This document shows, piece after piece, positions 24,128 through 33,932 of a stretch of DNA of 64,000 nt. The notes under the pieces were generated by a model. It worked only from the letters and a program-made list of their open reading frames with translations, had not been told where the DNA came from and ran no database searches. The first letter of the stretch is position 1; each line of letters begins with the position of its first letter. Source of the stretch: Flavobacterium sp. (lineage in GTDB: Bacteria > Bacteroidota > Bacteroidia > Flavobacteriales > Flavobacteriaceae); contig NZ_CP136574.1 of NCBI RefSeq assembly GCF_035195345.1, forward strand, positions 1,603,871 through 1,667,870, written 5' to 3'. The translations under genes and the position numbers were made by a program.

Positions 24128-26758
24128 TTATTTATTTAACAAAATCCATTCTTCTAATTTCTTCTTCATTTGTATAATCTTGTAATCTTCTGTTGAAACA
24201 ATATATACTTTATCTTTTACTTTATAATTTTTATGTAATTGCAACACTGCTAAGACTGAAATCGCTGCATCTTTGGTGTCGAAACCATGAATTACTAGAA
24301 AATTATCTGTAAGCGTATAAATATCTTCAGATGATTTTAAAGTCACAGCATTTGTATCTTTAATGTATTTCGCAATTTTATCGGAAAGGTTTTTAACCTC
24401 TTTATCGTACGGATATTTTTTAGGGAAAATGATTTTATAACTTGTTGGCGGCTCTAAACCAAAATTAAGCGCTTCTATGACTGGAATTCCCATTTGAAGT
24501 GTTTTCTCTGCTTCTTTTCCTTCGTCAACATTAGGATAAGTTAGAGCAACATAGTTTAATGCTTTTTTGTATTCTTCAACCCCTTTTAATCGGGCTTGAA
24601 TTTTAGCTTTTAACATTTCAAATTTTGGCAACGATTCTTCTCCTGTAAATTTAAAGATTGCTTCATCAACCTCAACCAAAACTTCTCTAACTTGATTGTT
24701 TTCAAATTTTTTATACAAGGCATTAAACACCAATTCAGGATTTTCTGTATCGGTTACTTCAACTTCTGGATTCTTTATAATTTGTGCATAACGACTGTCT
24801 GGATATTGAGACAAAATGCGTTGTTTCATCTCAACAGCTTTTGACGGAGAAATCTGCTGATAAATTTTAAATAGATTATACATTGCCGGAAGTACTAAAC
24901 GTTCTTCGGGTTGGTTTTTTAGCAATTGTTCTAAACGAGAAGCTGCTAATTCATTTTCTTTAAATTTTTCTTTGTAAATAAGTCCAAGTTGGTAATATGC
25001 GAAATTTCTATCTTTCGCCAAACTATCTAAAAGTGTTTGATTGGTTGGAATTTTGGATAAATAAAATTGAACATCATACTTAGGATTGGCTTCTTTTATA
25101 CTGTCTAATTCATTTTGTTCAAGATTCAAACTATCATTTTCTACAGTATTTGCATTACCCGTAGTACTTGCAGAAAGTCTCCAATTATCGGATAATGGGC
25201 GTTTCCCCCATCTGTCTTTAAATTCTTTCTTTCCAAATTCTACCATCACTGGATTATAAAAGTAAAAATTATTTAATCCTTTATCTGGCTTCATACTGCC
25301 TGAAGTCAAATCTGGAGCAAATCCCATGTCAATCTCTGGCACATCTTTTTTGTCTAATGTGTTAATTTTGCCAGTCGCAGCAATATTATTCCCACTAGCA
25401 TGAATATTGGCTTCTTTTTTTGCTTTTTCAGTAGCTAATTTGGCTTTGATTTCGTCTTCGATTTTTAATTTCGATATAAAACTTTCATAATATTCTTTTC
25501 TTTGTGACTCGTTCATTGCCACAACATTTAGAATACTATCGTTTTGTTGAGCTATAAACTCATATTTAATAACATCTTCTAAATTGGTTCTTTTTTTCTT
25601 GATTTTACGAAACTCTCTTGAACGATCATTCATGTTAACCAATGTACTATCGTAATAATTTCCTGCTTTTTTGTATTGGGCTTCTTTAAAATAAATTTCA
25701 GCAATATTTCGATAATTCGATGCTACTAAATATTTATCTTGAGAGCGCGATTTTATGGATTTATCATAGAAAGCTATAGCCTTATCATTTAGGTCTTGTT
25801 TATCATAAAATATACCCATTTGATGGTTCAATATATCTAAATATTCTCTATTTTCTCTGTCTTCTAAAAGTTTATGAAACTTTTCTGTAAAAGCTAAAGT
25901 ATCCCCTTTTTTGTAATCAAATTGCAAGGCTTGTTTAGCATGGGACTGGATTACATATCTACGAGGCGATTTTCGGTTCATTTGAATTACTTCTTCAAAT
26001 GAAGCATAAGCACTATCATTATACTGTAAAGTTTCATACAACTGACCTAATATAAAAGTATATCTAGCTTTTTCATCAGAATCATTCGTTGCTTCTTTTG
26101 CTATTTTTAAAGCTGCAATAGCAGTATCTTTAACCTGAATATTTAGATAAGCTTGTGCTAACATTGCGTTAGCATCTGCTAAATCTTGTCCTTGTATTTT
26201 ATCGTCTTTTAAAAGTCTTTTCAAATTTTTAATTGCAATATCTTCATTGTCTAATCGGATATTAACTTTTTCGCGCCAAACCTTGGCATGATAAATTCTA
26301 TCACTCAAAGGATATTTGTAAAGAATATAATTCAATGCTTCCAAAGAAGGAATGAAACGATTTTCATAGTATCGAGACTTAGCTAACAAAAGATAAGCTT
26401 CATCCATTTGCGGATTTTTCTCTGTTCCAGCTATATTCATGGAATGCTTTTGAATAGCTTTAACTGCTTTTTCTTCCGCTCGAGTAAAATTTTGATTCTT
26501 TGGTTGATCTGGCAAAGTTGATTCTTCTAAGCTAGAAGTTCGTTCCACCGGCAATACTTCCCAAAAGTTATCTTTATAGGTTAGTTTGAGCTCTTCAATC
26601 CCTTTATCTAAAGCTATATTGCCGTTATAAAGTACATTATATTCTGTAGTAACAGCGTGAAAATTACGGTTGATAAATCTATCTTTTTTGACAGAACAAG
26701 CTATCAAAAAAAAGAAAAAACCAACAACAAAAGAGTATTTAATTATAGTGCTTTTCAA
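24128..26758 (-). CDS. sprE: Type IX secretion TPR lipoprotein, SprE/PorW-like
   Basis: An 876-residue lipoprotein with lipobox FLIAC (Cys21) and TPR units across residues ~90-400 and ~590-720, split by a low-complexity Lys/Ala-rich linker. The N-terminal KKDRFINRNFHAVTTEYNVL and the length match SprE of Flavobacterium johnsoniae (needed for gliding and T9SS) and PorW of Porphyromonas. These are periplasm-facing lipoproteins that connect the T9SS motor and translocon. The T9SS cargo gene at 41731-45114 shows that the organism uses this pathway. Confidence 0.8.
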   Translation of the reverse strand: MKSTIIKYSFVVGFFFFLIACSVKKDRFINRNFHAVTTEYNVLYNGNIALDKGIEELKLTYKDNFWEVLPVERTSSLEESTLPDQPKNQNFTRAEEKAVKAIQKHSMNIAGTEKNPQMDEAYLLLAKSRYYENRFIPSLEALNYILYKYPLSDRIYHAKVWREKVNIRLDNEDIAIKNLKRLLKDDKIQGQDLADANAMLAQAYLNIQVKDTAIAALKIAKEATNDSDEKARYTFILGQLYETLQYNDSAYASFEEVIQMNRKSPRRYVIQSHAKQALQFDYKKGDTLAFTEKFHKLLEDRENREYLDILNHQMGIFYDKQDLNDKAIAFYDKSIKSRSQDKYLVASNYRNIAEIYFKEAQYKKAGNYYDSTLVNMNDRSREFRKIKKKRTNLEDVIKYEFIAQQNDSILNVVAMNESQRKEYYESFISKLKIEDEIKAKLATEKAKKEANIHASGNNIAATGKINTLDKKDVPEIDMGFAPDLTSGSMKPDKGLNNFYFYNPVMVEFGKKEFKDRWGKRPLSDNWRLSASTTGNANTVENDSLNLEQNELDSIKEANPKYDVQFYLSKIPTNQTLLDSLAKDRNFAYYQLGLIYKEKFKENELAASRLEQLLKNQPEERLVLPAMYNLFKIYQQISPSKAVEMKQRILSQYPDSRYAQIIKNPEVEVTDTENPELVFNALYKKFENNQVREVLVEVDEAIFKFTGEESLPKFEMLKAKIQARLKGVEEYKKALNYVALTYPNVDEGKEAEKTLQMGIPVIEALNFGLEPPTSYKIIFPKKYPYDKEVKNLSDKIAKYIKDTNAVTLKSSEDIYTLTDNFLVIHGFDTKDAAISVLAVLQLHKNYKVKDKVYIVSTEDYKIIQMKKKLEEWILLNK

Positions 26759-26864
26759 TGTAAAACGTTTTTGTACTTAAACTACTAAAATCACTTTTTA
26801 GTATGTATAGAATTGTAAAAATACGTTTCTTTTTTTGATGTGAAAAAAAATTGACAACTTTTTG

Positions 26865-27530
26865 TTAATCAAACACGTTTTTAAGGTCTTTTATCACCTT
26901 AAAAGCAACATCAATTTGATCATCACTTACAATAATTGTAAATTCATTAGTTGTAGAAATAACTTCATGAATAATTATTCCTTCCCAAGCTAATTTTTGA
27001 AAAATATAATAATAAATTCCTGGTGTTGAAATATTTTCTTGCGGCAATTTTACAGTGATTGAAGAAAGGTTTTCAATTTTATGTGTTAACTTTTCATTTT
27101 TAAAAATAGCCTCTATAAGTAATTCAACAGATGTGCTAATTACAATATTTGTTTCGTTAACCCCACGAGATGATGTATAAAAAATATCTTGTTGCTTGTT
27201 GATTTCTGAAATTAATTTAGCTTGATTTTCTAATAATGTGTCTGAAATCACATAAGTAAAATCCGTAAGAGAAGATCGCACAGTGATTTCACCAATATTC
27301 TTTAATACTTTAGAGATTTTATAATTGATTTTAAAATCCAATTCTTCTGAAAGTCTTTTTAACGACATTACTACTGCGCCTTGTTTTATATCTTTACCTA
27401 AATGTGCTTCTAATTCTGGCATCATAATACGCGCTAAAGAAGTCAAATTGATAATGCCTTGAGAGAGTGAACTCAATAAAAAAGGTTTCGATTTAATATA
27501 TTGCTCTACTACTGAAGATATTGTTTTCAT
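26865..27530 (-). CDS. ACT-domain protein (aspartate kinase-like regulatory fragment)
   Basis: A 221-residue protein with no kinase catalytic domain. The C-terminal half (~130-221) has two beta-alpha-beta repeats like the ACT pair of aspartokinase (ETNIVISTSVELLIEAIF and GIIIHEVISTTNEFTIIVSDDQIDVAFKVI). The N-terminal ~75 residues are helical. A regulatory, amino-acid-sensing role is inferred. Such stand-alone proteins are commonly labelled aspartate kinase in Flavobacterium, but the catalytic part is absent. Confidence 0.65.
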   Translation of the reverse strand: MKTISSVVEQYIKSKPFLLSSLSQGIINLTSLARIMMPELEAHLGKDIKQGAVVMSLKRLSEELDFKINYKISKVLKNIGEITVRSSLTDFTYVISDTLLENQAKLISEINKQQDIFYTSSRGVNETNIVISTSVELLIEAIFKNEKLTHKIENLSSITVKLPQENISTPGIYYYIFQKLAWEGIIIHEVISTTNEFTIIVSDDQIDVAFKVIKDLKNVFD

Positions 27531-27559
27531 TTTTAATATAGTGACGTATGTTGTTGGTG

Positions 27560-27567
27560 CAAAGATA
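27560..27567 (-). promoter_or_regulatory. Candidate -7 box of the ACT protein gene
   Basis: CAAAGATA (plus) reads TATCTTTG on the minus strand, 29 nt upstream of the start codon. It lies in the 62-nt spacer after the yraN stop codon. Confidence 0.45.
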
Positions 27568-27592
27568 AAAACAATTTGTTATAAATATAACA

Positions 27593-27952
27593 TTAAAAAT
27601 AATAAAAAGCCTCTTCAATATGTTCAACAAGAAATTCTTGTTTCTCTTTATGTATGGCTATAATATCAAATCGAACTTCTACCTCTAAATCACGTTGAGT
27701 AACATATTCATTTATAGCTTTTACCAATAATTGAATTTTTTTAGGTTTAACAAATTCCTGTGGTAATCCAAAATCTATACTTGAACGCGTTTTTACTTCT
27801 ACAACTGCTAAAATATTTTCTTTTTGAGCAATAATATCTATTTCGGCTTTATCAAAAGTCCAATTGGTTTCCAAAATTTCATAGCCGTTATTTTCTAAGA
27901 AATCCACAGCTAAGTCTTCTCCGAATTTACCTAAATCGTTGTGTTCTGCCAT
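27593..27952 (-). CDS. YraN family (UPF0102) nuclease-like protein
   Basis: A 119-residue protein with the Holliday-junction-resolvase/PD-(D/E)XK fold signature: GEDLAVDFLENNGYEIL at the N-terminus, the metal-site residues EIDIIAQ (Glu/Asp) and VVEVKTRSS (Glu and Lys). YraN proteins are widespread with an unconfirmed role in DNA processing. The length is normal. A repeat-containing spacer separates it from the downstream LD-carboxypeptidase. Confidence 0.85.
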   Translation of the reverse strand: MAEHNDLGKFGEDLAVDFLENNGYEILETNWTFDKAEIDIIAQKENILAVVEVKTRSSIDFGLPQEFVKPKKIQLLVKAINEYVTQRDLEVEVRFDIIAIHKEKQEFLVEHIEEAFYYF

Positions 27953-27956
27953 TTTT

Positions 27957-27980
27957 CAATGTGTCAATTTTCAATGTGTC
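27957..27980. repeat. CAATGTGTC repeat in the yraN-ldcA spacer
   Basis: CAATGTGTCAATT (27957-27969) and CAATGTGTC (27972-27980) stand with a 15-nt period. The first is the exact reverse complement of a 13-mer in the atpA-atpG spacer. Confidence 0.65.
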
Positions 27981-27992
27981 GATATGTGAATT

Positions 27993-28949
27993 TTAATGAA
28001 ATTGAAGTTTTACTTCTTTTTCGTTCACTTCAAAATCAACTTGTTTTCCGAGAATTAAAGTTCGATTATCTTTTTGATGTCCGGCTGGGAATTCGAAAGC
28101 AATAGGGATGTTGTGTTCTTTTGCAATTTCAGTAATAATTTGCACTTCGTTTTGTCCAAACGGAATTTCGTTATCGTGCATGTCGGCCATACTTCCAACT
28201 ATAATTCCCTTGACATTTTCGAAATAACCATTGCGTTTTAAATTGTACATCATTCTATCAATGTGGTACAAATATTCATCTAAATCTTCAATAAAGAGAA
28301 TTTTACCTTTGGTATCAATCGAGGATTTTGAACCTAATAAACTATATAAAATCGAAATGTTTCCACCAACTAATTCTCCCGAAACTTTTCCTTTTACATC
28401 ATATGGTTTTGATGGAACAGTATATGAAATAGTTTCTCCAAAAAGTGCTTTTCGCAAGGTTTCTTTAACTTCTTCAGGTGCTTTTGGAACCGTAAATGGC
28501 ATTATAGAATGAAAAGTTGCAACGCGTTCCACGTTTAATTGACTATGTAAAACCGTTACATCGGAAAATCCCATAATCCATTTGGGATGCTTTTTGAATT
28601 TGGTAAAATCTAATGAATCTATAATTCGAACAGTACCATAACCCCCACGAGCGCACCAAATCGCTTTGACATTGTCGTCATCCATCATTTCTTGAAAATC
28701 GGCAATTCTTTCGGCATCAGTTCCGCCAAGTTGACAACTATCTAAACCTATGGTTTTGCCTAATTTGACTTTCAATCCCCAAGATTCTAATAATTCAATA
28801 GCAGGTTTTGCATCTTCTGGAAAAAATTTACGAGCGGTACAAACAATAGCAATTGTATCGCCTTTTTTTAGATAAGGTGGAATTTTCATTTTCTTTTGTG
28901 AATGAGAAAAGTTTGAAATTAAAATAAGTACTAAAATAAATCTATACAT
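27993..28949 (-). CDS. LD-carboxypeptidase (peptidase S66 family)
   Basis: A 318-residue protein with a signal peptide (cut after SHSQ, residue ~18). S66 motifs are visible: CARGGYGTVRIIDSLD, then WIMGFSDVTVLH with the likely nucleophilic Ser, and the later GEL-VGGN and FIEDLDEYLYHIDRM blocks. The family removes the terminal D-Ala from murein tetrapeptides during peptidoglycan recycling. Most homologues are cytoplasmic; the signal peptide suggests periplasmic action here. It is divergent from metG. Confidence 0.85.
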   Translation of the reverse strand: MYRFILVLILISNFSHSQKKMKIPPYLKKGDTIAIVCTARKFFPEDAKPAIELLESWGLKVKLGKTIGLDSCQLGGTDAERIADFQEMMDDDNVKAIWCARGGYGTVRIIDSLDFTKFKKHPKWIMGFSDVTVLHSQLNVERVATFHSIMPFTVPKAPEEVKETLRKALFGETISYTVPSKPYDVKGKVSGELVGGNISILYSLLGSKSSIDTKGKILFIEDLDEYLYHIDRMMYNLKRNGYFENVKGIIVGSMADMHDNEIPFGQNEVQIITEIAKEHNIPIAFEFPAGHQKDNRTLILGKQVDFEVNEKEVKLQFH

Positions 28950-29017
28950 CGTCAGATTTTATTAACTCAAAAGTAAACAAAATCCAATTAAAATTCGGGA
29001 TTTCATCACTAATCGAT

Positions 29018-29025
29018 TATTTTTG
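29018..29025 (+). promoter_or_regulatory. Candidate -7 box of metG
   Basis: TATTTTTG followed by CA, 19 nt upstream of the metG start codon, fits TAnnTTTG. The expected -33 TTTG is not evident. Confidence 0.45.
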
Positions 29026-29044
29026 CATCAAATTTTATGATGAT

Positions 29045-31102
29045 ATGTTAGAAAATCCGAAAAGATATACGATTACAGCGGCTTTACCTTATACGAATGG
29101 ACCGATTCATATTGGACATTTAGCAGGTGTTTATGTTCCTTCTGATATTTATGCAAGATATTTGCGTTTGCAAGGAAAAGATGTAGCTTTCATTTGCGGA
29201 AGCGACGAGCACGGTGTGGCGATTTCAATGAAAGCGAAAAAAGAAGGTATTACGCCCCAACAAGTAATTGATAAATATGACGGAATTATTCGTCAATCGT
29301 TTTTAGATTTCGGAATTTCTTTTGATAATTATTCGAGAACTTCTTCGGAAATTCATCATAAAACAGCTTCGGAATTTTTCAAAAAATTATACGATAACGG
29401 AGATTTCATCGAAGAAACTACCGAACAATTATACGATGCAAAAGCGGATCAATTCTTAGCAGACCGTTTTGTAACAGGAACTTGTCCAAAGTGTGACAAC
29501 CCTGAAGCTTACGGAGATCAATGTGAAAAATGTGGTTCGACTTTAAACGCAACCGATTTAATTAATCCAAAATCAACCATTACAGGAGAAACTCCGATTT
29601 TAAAATCAACCAAACACTGGTTTTTACCTTTAAATCGTTACGAATCGTTCTTAAGAGAATGGATTTTAGAAGGTCACAAAAACGATTGGAAACCAAATGT
29701 TTACGGACAAGTAAAATCTTGGGTTGATGGTGGTTTAGAACCCAGAGCCGTAACGCGTGATTTGGATTGGGGAATAGATGTTCCAGTAGAAGGAGCGGAA
29801 GGAAAAAAATTATACGTTTGGTTTGATGCGCCAATTGGTTACATTTCATCTACTAAAGAATGGGCAGCTCGCGAAGGAAAAGATTGGGAACCTTATTGGA
29901 AAGATGGCGATACAAAATTGGTTCACTTCATTGGAAAAGATAATATCGTTTTCCATTGCATCATTTTCCCAGCGATGTTAAAAGCAGAAGGAAGCTACAT
30001 TTTACCAGATAATGTTCCAGCAAATGAATTTTTGAATTTGGAAGGAAACAAATTGTCAACTTCTAAAAACTGGGCGGTTTGGTTACACGAATATTTACAA
30101 GATTTCCCAGAAAAACAAGATTCGTTGCGTTATGCGTTAACTGCAAATGCACCTGAAACCAAAGACAACGACTTTACTTGGAAAGATTTTCAAGCGAGAA
30201 ATAATAATGAATTAGCGGCGATTTTTGGAAATTTCATCAATCGTGTGGTCGTCTTAACTAATAAATATTACAACGGAATTGTTCCTGCTCCAAACGAATT
30301 TTCTGAAGTTGACGAGCAAACATTAGCCGAGTTAAAAGCGTATCCAGCCGTAATTTCAAGTTCAATCGAGCGTTACAGATTTAGAGAAGCGTTAGGTGAA
30401 TTAATGAACGTAGCGCGTTTAGGAAATAAATATTTAGCGGATGAGGAACCATGGAAAATGGTAAAAGAAAATCCAGCAAGAGTGCAAACTCAAATGTATG
30501 TGGCATTACAAATTGCTTCTGCTTTAGCGGTATTATCGGAACCGTTTTTACCATTTACCGCTAAAAAATTATCGAATATTTTAAAAATCGATACATTAGG
30601 TTGGAACGATGTAACGACTAAAACAGATTTATTGCCAGCAGGACATCAAATTGGTCAAGCTGAAATTTTGTTTGCCCAAATTGAAGATTCCGAAATCCAA
30701 AAACAATTAGACAAATTAGAAGCAACTAAAACCGCCAATAAAGTGGAAAACGCAAAAGCTGAACCACAAAAAGAAACAGCTTCGTTTGAAGATTTTGCCA
30801 AAATAGATTTACGAATTGGAACCATCATCGAAGCAGAAAAAATGCCAAAAGCCAACAAACTTTTAGTTTTAAAAGTAGATACTGGAATTGATGTAAGGAC
30901 TATTGTTTCTGGCATTGCAGAGCATTTTACACCGGAAGAAGTTGTTGGAAAACGCGTAACCGTTTTAGTAAACTTAGCACCAAGAGCTTTACGTGGTGTA
31001 GAAAGCGAAGGTATGTTGTTATTAACGAACAACGCCGAAGGTAAATTAGTTTTCGTAAACCCAGATGCGGAAGGTGTGATTAATGGTGCGATGATTAGTT
31101 AA
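29045..31102 (+). CDS. metG: Methionine--tRNA ligase
   Basis: A 685-residue class I aminoacyl-tRNA synthetase. The HIGH motif is in PIHIGHLAGVY, the zinc-binding Cys pairs are in CPKCDNPEAYGDQCEKCG, and the KMSKS loop is KLSTSKN. The C-terminus (~residues 570-685) is the EMAP/Trbp111-like tRNA-binding domain (FAKIDLRIGTIIEAEKMPKA), which dimerises and helps bind tRNA. Its length is typical of Bacteroidota. It is separated by 94 nt from the defence pair that follows. Confidence 0.97.
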   Translation: MLENPKRYTITAALPYTNGPIHIGHLAGVYVPSDIYARYLRLQGKDVAFICGSDEHGVAISMKAKKEGITPQQVIDKYDGIIRQSFLDFGISFDNYSRTSSEIHHKTASEFFKKLYDNGDFIEETTEQLYDAKADQFLADRFVTGTCPKCDNPEAYGDQCEKCGSTLNATDLINPKSTITGETPILKSTKHWFLPLNRYESFLREWILEGHKNDWKPNVYGQVKSWVDGGLEPRAVTRDLDWGIDVPVEGAEGKKLYVWFDAPIGYISSTKEWAAREGKDWEPYWKDGDTKLVHFIGKDNIVFHCIIFPAMLKAEGSYILPDNVPANEFLNLEGNKLSTSKNWAVWLHEYLQDFPEKQDSLRYALTANAPETKDNDFTWKDFQARNNNELAAIFGNFINRVVVLTNKYYNGIVPAPNEFSEVDEQTLAELKAYPAVISSSIERYRFREALGELMNVARLGNKYLADEEPWKMVKENPARVQTQMYVALQIASALAVLSEPFLPFTAKKLSNILKIDTLGWNDVTTKTDLLPAGHQIGQAEILFAQIEDSEIQKQLDKLEATKTANKVENAKAEPQKETASFEDFAKIDLRIGTIIEAEKMPKANKLLVLKVDTGIDVRTIVSGIAEHFTPEEVVGKRVTVLVNLAPRALRGVESEGMLLLTNNAEGKLVFVNPDAEGVINGAMIS

Positions 31103-31196
31103 TTTTACGATAAAATCGATTTTTTTATTTGTTTAAACAGATAAATTACGTTTATTTGTCTAATAATTTATTTTTTAACGAAAAAATCGTAAAAAT

Positions 31197-32561
31197 ATGC
31201 TTATTCGTTTTATTGTTAGTAACTTCATGTCCTTTAAAGAAGAGACAGAATTCAACATGTTAAAGAGTAAAGGTAACGGTTCAAGAAAGCTTATTGAACA
31301 TGTTATTGAAACAAAATCTAATGTCAAAGTTTTAAAAACAGCAGCTATATATGGCGCAAATGCAGCTGGGAAAAGCAATTTAATAAAAGCTATTTCCTTT
31401 TTAAAGTCTCTTGTTGTAAGTGATGTAGAACTATTAGTTCCTCAAAGCAAGAGATTTAGATTAGATGAAAAATATATAAATAAATCTTCAACATTTAGGA
31501 TAGAATTTGAATTTGACGATCAACATTTTGATTATGCTGTTGAAATTTACAAAGGAAAAATTGTAGATGAATGGTTGTATTTAATCAATTCTATCAATAA
31601 TGAAAAAGAAGAACTATTATATAGAAGAGAAAATCGCAATGTAACTTTCGGAGATTATTTTCAAAAGTCATCTGACTTAATTTACGCTGAAAAATTCTTA
31701 AAAAAAGAACTAAGAGACACACAAACTGTTTTAAATGCCTGCTATAATGTTTTTGATGAAAACAAAATTCTAGATAAAGCTTTTAATTCATTTGAAAAAA
31801 TCAAAATTTTTAACCCAGATACGATTGATTTTGATTATGCCTCAGATATTCTGATGAATCAGAAATCAAATTTATTCACCAAAAGATTACTCTTAGAAAG
31901 CAAAACAGGAATTGAAGATTTAGTCTCAGAAAAAACAAAAGCCGATTTGTTTTTTGGATATGACGATAACGATTTGAAAAATGAATTAATTGATATTTTA
32001 GAAAATAATAATCCTGAAAATTCAGATGATAAGTTAAGACCAGTTGTTCATTTCGTTAGAAAAGGTAGTTATAATGCCTTTATTAAGGAAAATAACGAGT
32101 ATTTTGTTTTAATCCTTAAAACAAAACATTTTAACTCAAATAGTTTATTTGATCTTGATGAAGAATCTGATGGCACTAATAGATTATTCGAACTATCACC
32201 TGTCTTTGAACAATTAATACATGAAGGTAATATTGTTTACTTAATAGATGAATTAGAAAGAAGTATGCACCCACTTTTAGCAAAAGAGTTGCTAAAAATG
32301 TTTTCATCATCAAAAACGAATAAAAGTCAACTAATATTCACAACTCATGAAAGTCATTTATTAGATGACGAATTTTTAAGAAGAGATGAAATATGGTTTA
32401 CGGAGAAAAAGACAGATGGCAGTACTGAATTTTACCCATTAAGTAACTTTAATCCAAGGGGAGATAAAGTATTAGAAAGAGGTTATTTACAAGGAAGATA
32501 TGGAGGAATTCCATTTTTAGGAGATTTTTCAAAATTAGTTACAGAAGAAATTCAGTACTAA
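31197..32561 (+). CDS. RloA-like / AbiLi-like AAA ATPase (defence)
   Basis: A 454-residue ABC-like/OLD-type ATPase. Walker A is GANAAGKS (residues 53-60), Walker B is VYLIDELE (Asp351, Glu352), and the H-loop-like THESHLL follows. The N-terminal MSFKEETEF opening is typical of the AAA_15 group in RloA, AbiLi and PARIS AriA. Such ATPases sense infection and hold or activate a TOPRIM nuclease encoded next door. The stop codon abuts the start of the RloB-like gene. No signs of decay. The trigger and the phage targets are unknown. Confidence 0.8.
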   Translation: MLIRFIVSNFMSFKEETEFNMLKSKGNGSRKLIEHVIETKSNVKVLKTAAIYGANAAGKSNLIKAISFLKSLVVSDVELLVPQSKRFRLDEKYINKSSTFRIEFEFDDQHFDYAVEIYKGKIVDEWLYLINSINNEKEELLYRRENRNVTFGDYFQKSSDLIYAEKFLKKELRDTQTVLNACYNVFDENKILDKAFNSFEKIKIFNPDTIDFDYASDILMNQKSNLFTKRLLLESKTGIEDLVSEKTKADLFFGYDDNDLKNELIDILENNNPENSDDKLRPVVHFVRKGSYNAFIKENNEYFVLILKTKHFNSNSLFDLDEESDGTNRLFELSPVFEQLIHEGNIVYLIDELERSMHPLLAKELLKMFSSSKTNKSQLIFTTHESHLLDDEFLRRDEIWFTEKKTDGSTEFYPLSNFNPRGDKVLERGYLQGRYGGIPFLGDFSKLVTEEIQY

Positions 32562-33242
32562 ATGGAAAGAAAGAAATTTAAAATCGATGATTATAACAAA
32601 AGGGAGCCCTTTAAAGATGCTACCAAATTTTTTGTTGTATATGAAGGAGAAAAGGAGTTGAATTATTTTCAACTTTTCAACTATTTATTTTTACCTCCAG
32701 AAAAAGCAAGTATTATTCATGTATTAGAAAAAGACACTATAGTTGGTTCTCAACCCAAAAAATTAATTGAGAGAGCAGATTTCTTTATAAAAAACCCTCC
32801 AAAAGATATTTCCGTTACTCCTAGTGAAGATGATAAGTTTAGATTTGTTTTAGATGTAGATCAGCATCCTGCAGATCAATTTAATGAGCTTTATGAATAT
32901 TGCAACAAATTAAATGATGCAAACTTATATATAAGCAATATTTGTTTTGAAGTTTGGTTATATTTTCACTTGGATAAAAGAGAGAAAATATTAAGTAATA
33001 GTAGCTCCGAAATGAAAACAGAATTAGGAGCAAAACATACTGAGTTAAAAATAAAAAATTATCCGAGAGGTTATTTAACATCTGAAAGAATAAAAAAAGC
33101 AATTGAAGAAGCAGAAAATGCTGATAATGATAAAACTAATTTTTTTCCAATCAAAAACTCTTCAAAAGTATATCTACTGATGCAAGAACTACTAAAACAT
33201 TCTATTCTAAATGAAGACGTAAACAACCCTGAAACATTATAA
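32562..33242 (+). CDS. RloB-like / AbiLii-like TOPRIM-type effector
   Basis: A 226-residue protein of the RloB family. Conserved acidic sites resemble a TOPRIM nuclease: VVYEGEKELNYF (Glu28, Glu30) and FVLDVDQ (Asp98, Asp100). CFEVWLYFHL (128-137) is the RloB hallmark. In related pairs (AbiL, PARIS) the TOPRIM protein is the toxic effector released by the ATPase. It starts immediately at the RloA stop codon, so they are translationally coupled, and it ends 3 nt before the HAD gene. Confidence 0.8.
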   Translation: MERKKFKIDDYNKREPFKDATKFFVVYEGEKELNYFQLFNYLFLPPEKASIIHVLEKDTIVGSQPKKLIERADFFIKNPPKDISVTPSEDDKFRFVLDVDQHPADQFNELYEYCNKLNDANLYISNICFEVWLYFHLDKREKILSNSSSEMKTELGAKHTELKIKNYPRGYLTSERIKKAIEEAENADNDKTNFFPIKNSSKVYLLMQELLKHSILNEDVNNPETL

Positions 33243-33245
33243 AAT

Positions 33246-33932
33246 ATGAACCCAAAAATAATCGCTTTCGACGCCGACGATACTTTATGGCACAACGAAC
33301 CTTATTTCGATGAGGCACAAGAACGCTTTTGTGTTTTGTTTCAAGATTATGCTTCAAGTCAGGAAATTTTGGGATTGATATTGAATCATCAGGTTAAAAA
33401 TTTGCCTTTGTATGGTTTCGGAATTAAAGCGTTTACCTTGTCGATGATTGAAACTGCTTTACAATTGACGAATCATAAAATTTCGGGAAAAGGAATTGAG
33501 CAAATTTTAGCTATTGGGAAAGATTTACTGCAAAAACCTGTCGAATTATTACCGAATGTAACTGAAGTTTTAGAACAATTAAAAGGAAGTCATAAATTAA
33601 TTGTAGCTACAAAAGGTGATTTAAAAGATCAACATAGAAAATTACACGATTCTGGAATTGGCGCTTACTTTCATCATATCGAAGTCATGAGCGACAAAGC
33701 CGAATTGGATTATGAAAAAATGTTAGGTCGATTGGATTGTAAAGCGCAAGATTTTCTAATGATTGGAAATTCATTAAAATCAGACGTTTTACCAGTTTTA
33801 AATATTGGCGGACATGCGATTCACATTCCGTATCACACCACTTGGGAATACGAGAAAATTGATTTTGAAATTGAACACGATAATTTCAAATCGTTTACCA
33901 ATATTACTGAAATCTTACCCTTACTAAAATGA
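33246..33932 (+). CDS. HAD family hydrolase
   Basis: A 228-residue phosphatase of the HAD superfamily. Motif I is FDADDTLW (nucleophile and acid Asp), motif II is in VATKGD, a Lys supports motif III, and motif IV is MIGNSLKSD. It has a small cap-type insertion between motif I and II. The substrate is unknown; phosphosugars, phosphoglycolate or nucleotides are all possible. It overlaps the CAT-like gene by 4 nt and may share a transcript with the defence pair upstream. Confidence 0.85.
   Translation: MNPKIIAFDADDTLWHNEPYFDEAQERFCVLFQDYASSQEILGLILNHQVKNLPLYGFGIKAFTLSMIETALQLTNHKISGKGIEQILAIGKDLLQKPVELLPNVTEVLEQLKGSHKLIVATKGDLKDQHRKLHDSGIGAYFHHIEVMSDKAELDYEKMLGRLDCKAQDFLMIGNSLKSDVLPVLNIGGHAIHIPYHTTWEYEKIDFEIEHDNFKSFTNITEILPLLK

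Noticed and set aside
26865..27530. Aspartate kinase
   Set aside because: No amino-acid kinase domain is present; only ACT-like regulatory repeats are seen.
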